The translations under genes and the position numbers were made by a program. Below are positions 21,615 through 23,870 of a stretch of 23,870 nt of DNA, piece by piece; position 1 is the stretch's first letter; each line of letters starts with the position of its first letter. The notes under the pieces are model-generated. The model saw only the letters and a list, made by a program, of their open reading frames with translations. It was not told where the DNA came from and made no database searches. The stretch comes from GYS-P2D sp964414425 (GTDB taxonomy: Bacteria; Bacteroidota; Bacteroidia; Chitinophagales; Saprospiraceae). The stretch spans positions 1 to 23,870 of the forward strand of contig CAYPWL010000043.1 in the NCBI GenBank assembly GCA_964414425.1. The letters are read 5' to 3'.

Positions 21615-23870
21615 TTAGTTGTCCTCATCGGTACATCTGTAGTCCCCTAACTTGATCGCCTGTACTTCGATAACTCGATCATCAAAAAAGTCAGCTTCGA
21701 TTTCTATACATCCCTGTTGTCGCACTGATACTGGCGTAAATCCTTCGGTGACAAATGTCCAGCTGAGACTATCGGGATAGTCATCACTTAAGCCCAATAT
21801 GATACGTTGCATAGAGGCGAGATCCGAGCCAGAGACTTCTCCAGAGAAGTTCACATCTCCTGCGATCAAGTCTTCGTTACATGCATTTTCAAGCCCCAGT
21901 ATATGTCGCTGTCCACGGATCACATCCAAGACACTTAGGTCTATAGCCGCTGGTTGTACGATGTTCATACAGATTTGGTCTCCTCTGATCACCGTCTGAT
22001 TTGTCGCCGACATCTGATAGCGTCCTACATCCAATCGTATGATATCAGAGGTGACATCTACCCCAGTAGCTCTCCTCATAGAGATTCTGTCTACATCTAT
22101 AAACTCATTGTTACGATCTCTCACCTGTAGCAAAAATGCTGTTGGGTCGTCAGATGGCACGAAGAACTCAAGCGTATCCATACAGCCTAAATCATTAGAA
22201 ACGACTAATGTATAAGTCCCCTGAATGATGTCGGTGAGATCTTCTGTCGTCGCTCCGTTAGACCACTGAAACTGGATACTGTCACTACAGTTTTCGAATG
22301 TCAGGTCAATCGAGCCATTTCCTTCTCCATTGTCCGCCGAAATATCTTGACTGACTAATCTCGCAACTGGAAGATCAGTGATATTGATATTTTGAGTTAC
22401 AATTATGCTGCTATCAAGGCACTCGTCGGTAAATGTTATAGACCTTCTCAAGTCTGCAAATCCACACATTACTGAGTCGAGATCAAGTATGATGGTGTCT
22501 ATTGTGATACCACATGCCAGATCAAATGTTGACGGATCTAACAAGTCATTAATGCATATTCCACTTAAGGATAAAGAGTCCCCCATATCTATCAGGCTCA
22601 ATCCATTGCGTTGAACAGAGATCTGCTGGATACATGTATCTGACATCTCGGCACCGCTGGCGATCCATTGTCGATCGATGAGTAAGTCGCCAGGGCAAGA
22701 GTCTATCACGATATCTACAAATCGGACACTGTCAAATCCAACAAATGATGCTGTTCCCAAAATTGAAGGATCAAGACTACTATTACATGAGACCAGGGTA
22801 TCTGCGGGGCAGCTGAGAGAAAACTCACTTGGCGTGTCAACAACAAAATTAAAGGTGTCCATAGCTCCTGTTACATCTGTAACGATTAATTCATACGCTC
22901 CACCAGAGATGTTAGTACGTATCGTGTCGGTTGAGCCATCAGACCATAAGAACATCAGTGAGTCTTGCGGACATAATAGGTCAAAGTCTATCATACCTGA
23001 TAATCCTCCTGTATCTGGAGTAATCACAATATTGTCAATGTCAAACTCCAGTGGATCTGTAAATTGGACAGTCTGCGTCACCATTATGCTCGTATCTCGG
23101 CAGGAGTCTCGTAATGTCCATGCTCTTGAGAATAGTTGTGTGTCATTGACGATGGTATCGTTGGATATCTGGACGTCACTGATCTCAATGCCACATGGCA
23201 AGGCAAAATCTTGTATAGCCAACGCCGAGTTTATGTCGTCGGGACAAATACCTGAAATATTCACAGTATCTGTTATAACTAAGTCATTAAAATCTTGATT
23301 CGTTACTATGATGATCTGTTGACAGGTGTCTGCGGAGGATTCATTTTGTGCAATCCACGTCCTTGTAATTGTGTCAACAGGGCAAGTGTTAGTGCGCTCA
23401 TCATTATGAAATAGCGTATCAGCGAAAATCGCCGTTGCCATACCGGTGAAAGATGGACTGTCAAGAAGACATATGACCGCAGTGTCTGCAGGACAAGTGA
23501 TCATGATAATACCTGATGTATCCATCATCATGGTATCCACCATCATAGTATCCATCATCATGGTGTCCATCATCATAGTGTCCATCATCATGGTATCCAT
23601 CATCATAGTGTCCATCATCATGGTATCCACCATCATGGTGTCCATCATCATAGTATCCATCATCATGGTATCCATCATCATGGTGTCCATCATCATGGTG
23701 TCCATCATCATAGTGTCCATCATCATGGTGTCCATCATCATGGTGTCCATCATCATGGTATCCATCATCATGGTGTCCATCATCATCGTGTCCATCATCA
23801 TCGTATCCATCATCATTGTGTCCGTCATCATTGTGTCAATCATAATAGTATCAATCATAATTGTATCTAT
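21615..23870 (-). CDS. surface protein with MMMDT repeats (5' partial)
   Basis: The frame stays open to the window edge, so the true start lies beyond 23870; the ATG at 23858 is inside the repeat array. The first 113 residues seen are a near-perfect five-residue repeat, MMMDT. Two similar blocks follow, about 117-345 and 348-570. Each starts with a HYR-like CPADT segment and ends with a SprB-like segment (FLWSDGSTDTI and FQWSNGATTEDL). Residues 644-698 hold two dockerin-like halves (LDVIRGQRHILGL, and AGDVNFSGEVSGSDLASMQR). The last 49 residues resemble the tail that follows dockerin-like parts in Saprospiraceae proteins (IKLGDYRC). No signal peptide can be seen because the start is missing. 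It is probably exported; ligand and role are unknown. Confidence 0.85.
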   Translation of the reverse strand: MDTIMIDTIMIDTMMTDTMMMDTMMMDTMMMDTMMMDTMMMDTMMMDTMMMDTMMMDTMMMDTMMMDTMMMDTMMMDTMMVDTMMMDTMMMDTMMMDTMMMDTMMMDTMMVDTMMMDTSGIIMITCPADTAVICLLDSPSFTGMATAIFADTLFHNDERTNTCPVDTITRTWIAQNESSADTCQQIIIVTNQDFNDLVITDTVNISGICPDDINSALAIQDFALPCGIEISDVQISNDTIVNDTQLFSRAWTLRDSCRDTSIMVTQTVQFTDPLEFDIDNIVITPDTGGLSGMIDFDLLCPQDSLMFLWSDGSTDTIRTNISGGAYELIVTDVTGAMDTFNFVVDTPSEFSLSCPADTLVSCNSSLDPSILGTASFVGFDSVRFVDIVIDSCPGDLLIDRQWIASGAEMSDTCIQQISVQRNGLSLIDMGDSLSLSGICINDLLDPSTFDLACGITIDTIILDLDSVMCGFADLRRSITFTDECLDSSIIVTQNINITDLPVARLVSQDISADNGEGNGSIDLTFENCSDSIQFQWSNGATTEDLTDIIQGTYTLVVSNDLGCMDTLEFFVPSDDPTAFLLQVRDRNNEFIDVDRISMRRATGVDVTSDIIRLDVGRYQMSATNQTVIRGDQICMNIVQPAAIDLSVLDVIRGQRHILGLENACNEDLIAGDVNFSGEVSGSDLASMQRIILGLSDDYPDSLSWTFVTEGFTPVSVRQQGCIEIEADFFDDRVIEVQAIKLGDYRCTDEDN
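23521..23870 (-). repeat. 15-bp tandem repeat encoding MMMDT
   Basis: On the minus strand the unit is ATGATGATGGACACC. From 23521 there are 23 full units in perfect 15-bp register, plus part of another at the edge. Units 1-19 differ mostly at the Asp-codon and Thr-codon wobble positions and two Met-to-Val changes. Units 20-23, nearest the protein N-terminus, are more diverged (MMTDT, IMIDT). The array is in frame throughout and continues beyond the window. Confidence 0.97.

Noticed and set aside
22678..23298. 206-codon plus-strand ORF opposite the surface protein gene
   Set aside because: Antisense shadow of a gene with clear domain repeats; no promoter or recognisable motif.
23521..23870. 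CRISPR array
   Set aside because: The 15-bp units are contiguous without spacers and stay in frame with a long protein.

Overview
The window looks like a chromosomal segment of a Bacteroidota bacterium, most likely near the Saprospiria. Signs of this are a DUF3810 peptidase-like protein, a DUF58 protein, a large secreted protein mixing HYR-like, SprB-like and dockerin-like parts, start sites without Shine-Dalgarno sequences, and a TTG-N17-TATCTTTA promoter. The genus cannot be told from the sequence alone. No tRNA, rRNA, transposase, integrase or CRISPR array was found.

Layout. (1) 1-699 is a gene-free, repeat-rich region. (2) 700-6812 is a probable neutral-lipid storage cluster. It holds a SAM methyltransferase, two tiny ORFs, a wax ester synthase/diacylglycerol acyltransferase (WS/DGAT) fused to an SCP2 lipid-carrier domain, a divergent secreted TPR protein, an alpha/beta hydrolase, and two phasin-like proteins. 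One of these phasin-like proteins ends in a histone-like linker and a helix-hairpin-helix. (3) 6813-7949 is a second gene-free region with the same repeat families, mostly in the opposite orientation. (4) 7950-11382 is a tight five-gene minus-strand run, in transcription order DUF58, PPK2-type polyphosphate kinase, S4 RNA-binding protein, a coiled-coil possibly phasin-related protein, and a BTAD-type regulator. (5) 11624-16556 carries thioredoxin, the DUF3810 protein, an outer-membrane barrel, a membrane-anchored DNA/RNA nuclease and a HerA-like DUF853 ATPase. (6) 16626-21577 carries mostly housekeeping genes: a secreted thioredoxin-like protein, RibD, cysteine desulfurase, GlmM-type phosphohexomutase and a PAP2 phosphatase. 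(7) 21615 to the window end is the 3' part of a large surface protein whose visible N-terminal part is a 15-bp tandem repeat encoding Met-Met-Met-Asp-Thr.

How the genes may work together. WS/DGAT makes wax esters or triacylglycerol, SCP2 could deliver acyl lipids, phasin-like proteins could coat the droplets, the HhH protein could tether droplets to DNA, and the hydrolase could mobilise the lipid. The neighbouring run adds polyphosphate chemistry, another coiled-coil protein and a regulator. This is inference from domain content and gene order. No PHA synthase is present, so the phasin-like proteins are better explained here by wax or triacylglycerol droplets.

The two gene-free regions are the other highlight. 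They contain at least seven copies of a small hairpin whose outer stem covaries around a constant tandem G-A mismatch, and four larger composite elements with nested inverted repeats. One pair of these, about 156 bp and 98% identical, lies in inverted orientation on either side of the lipid cluster.
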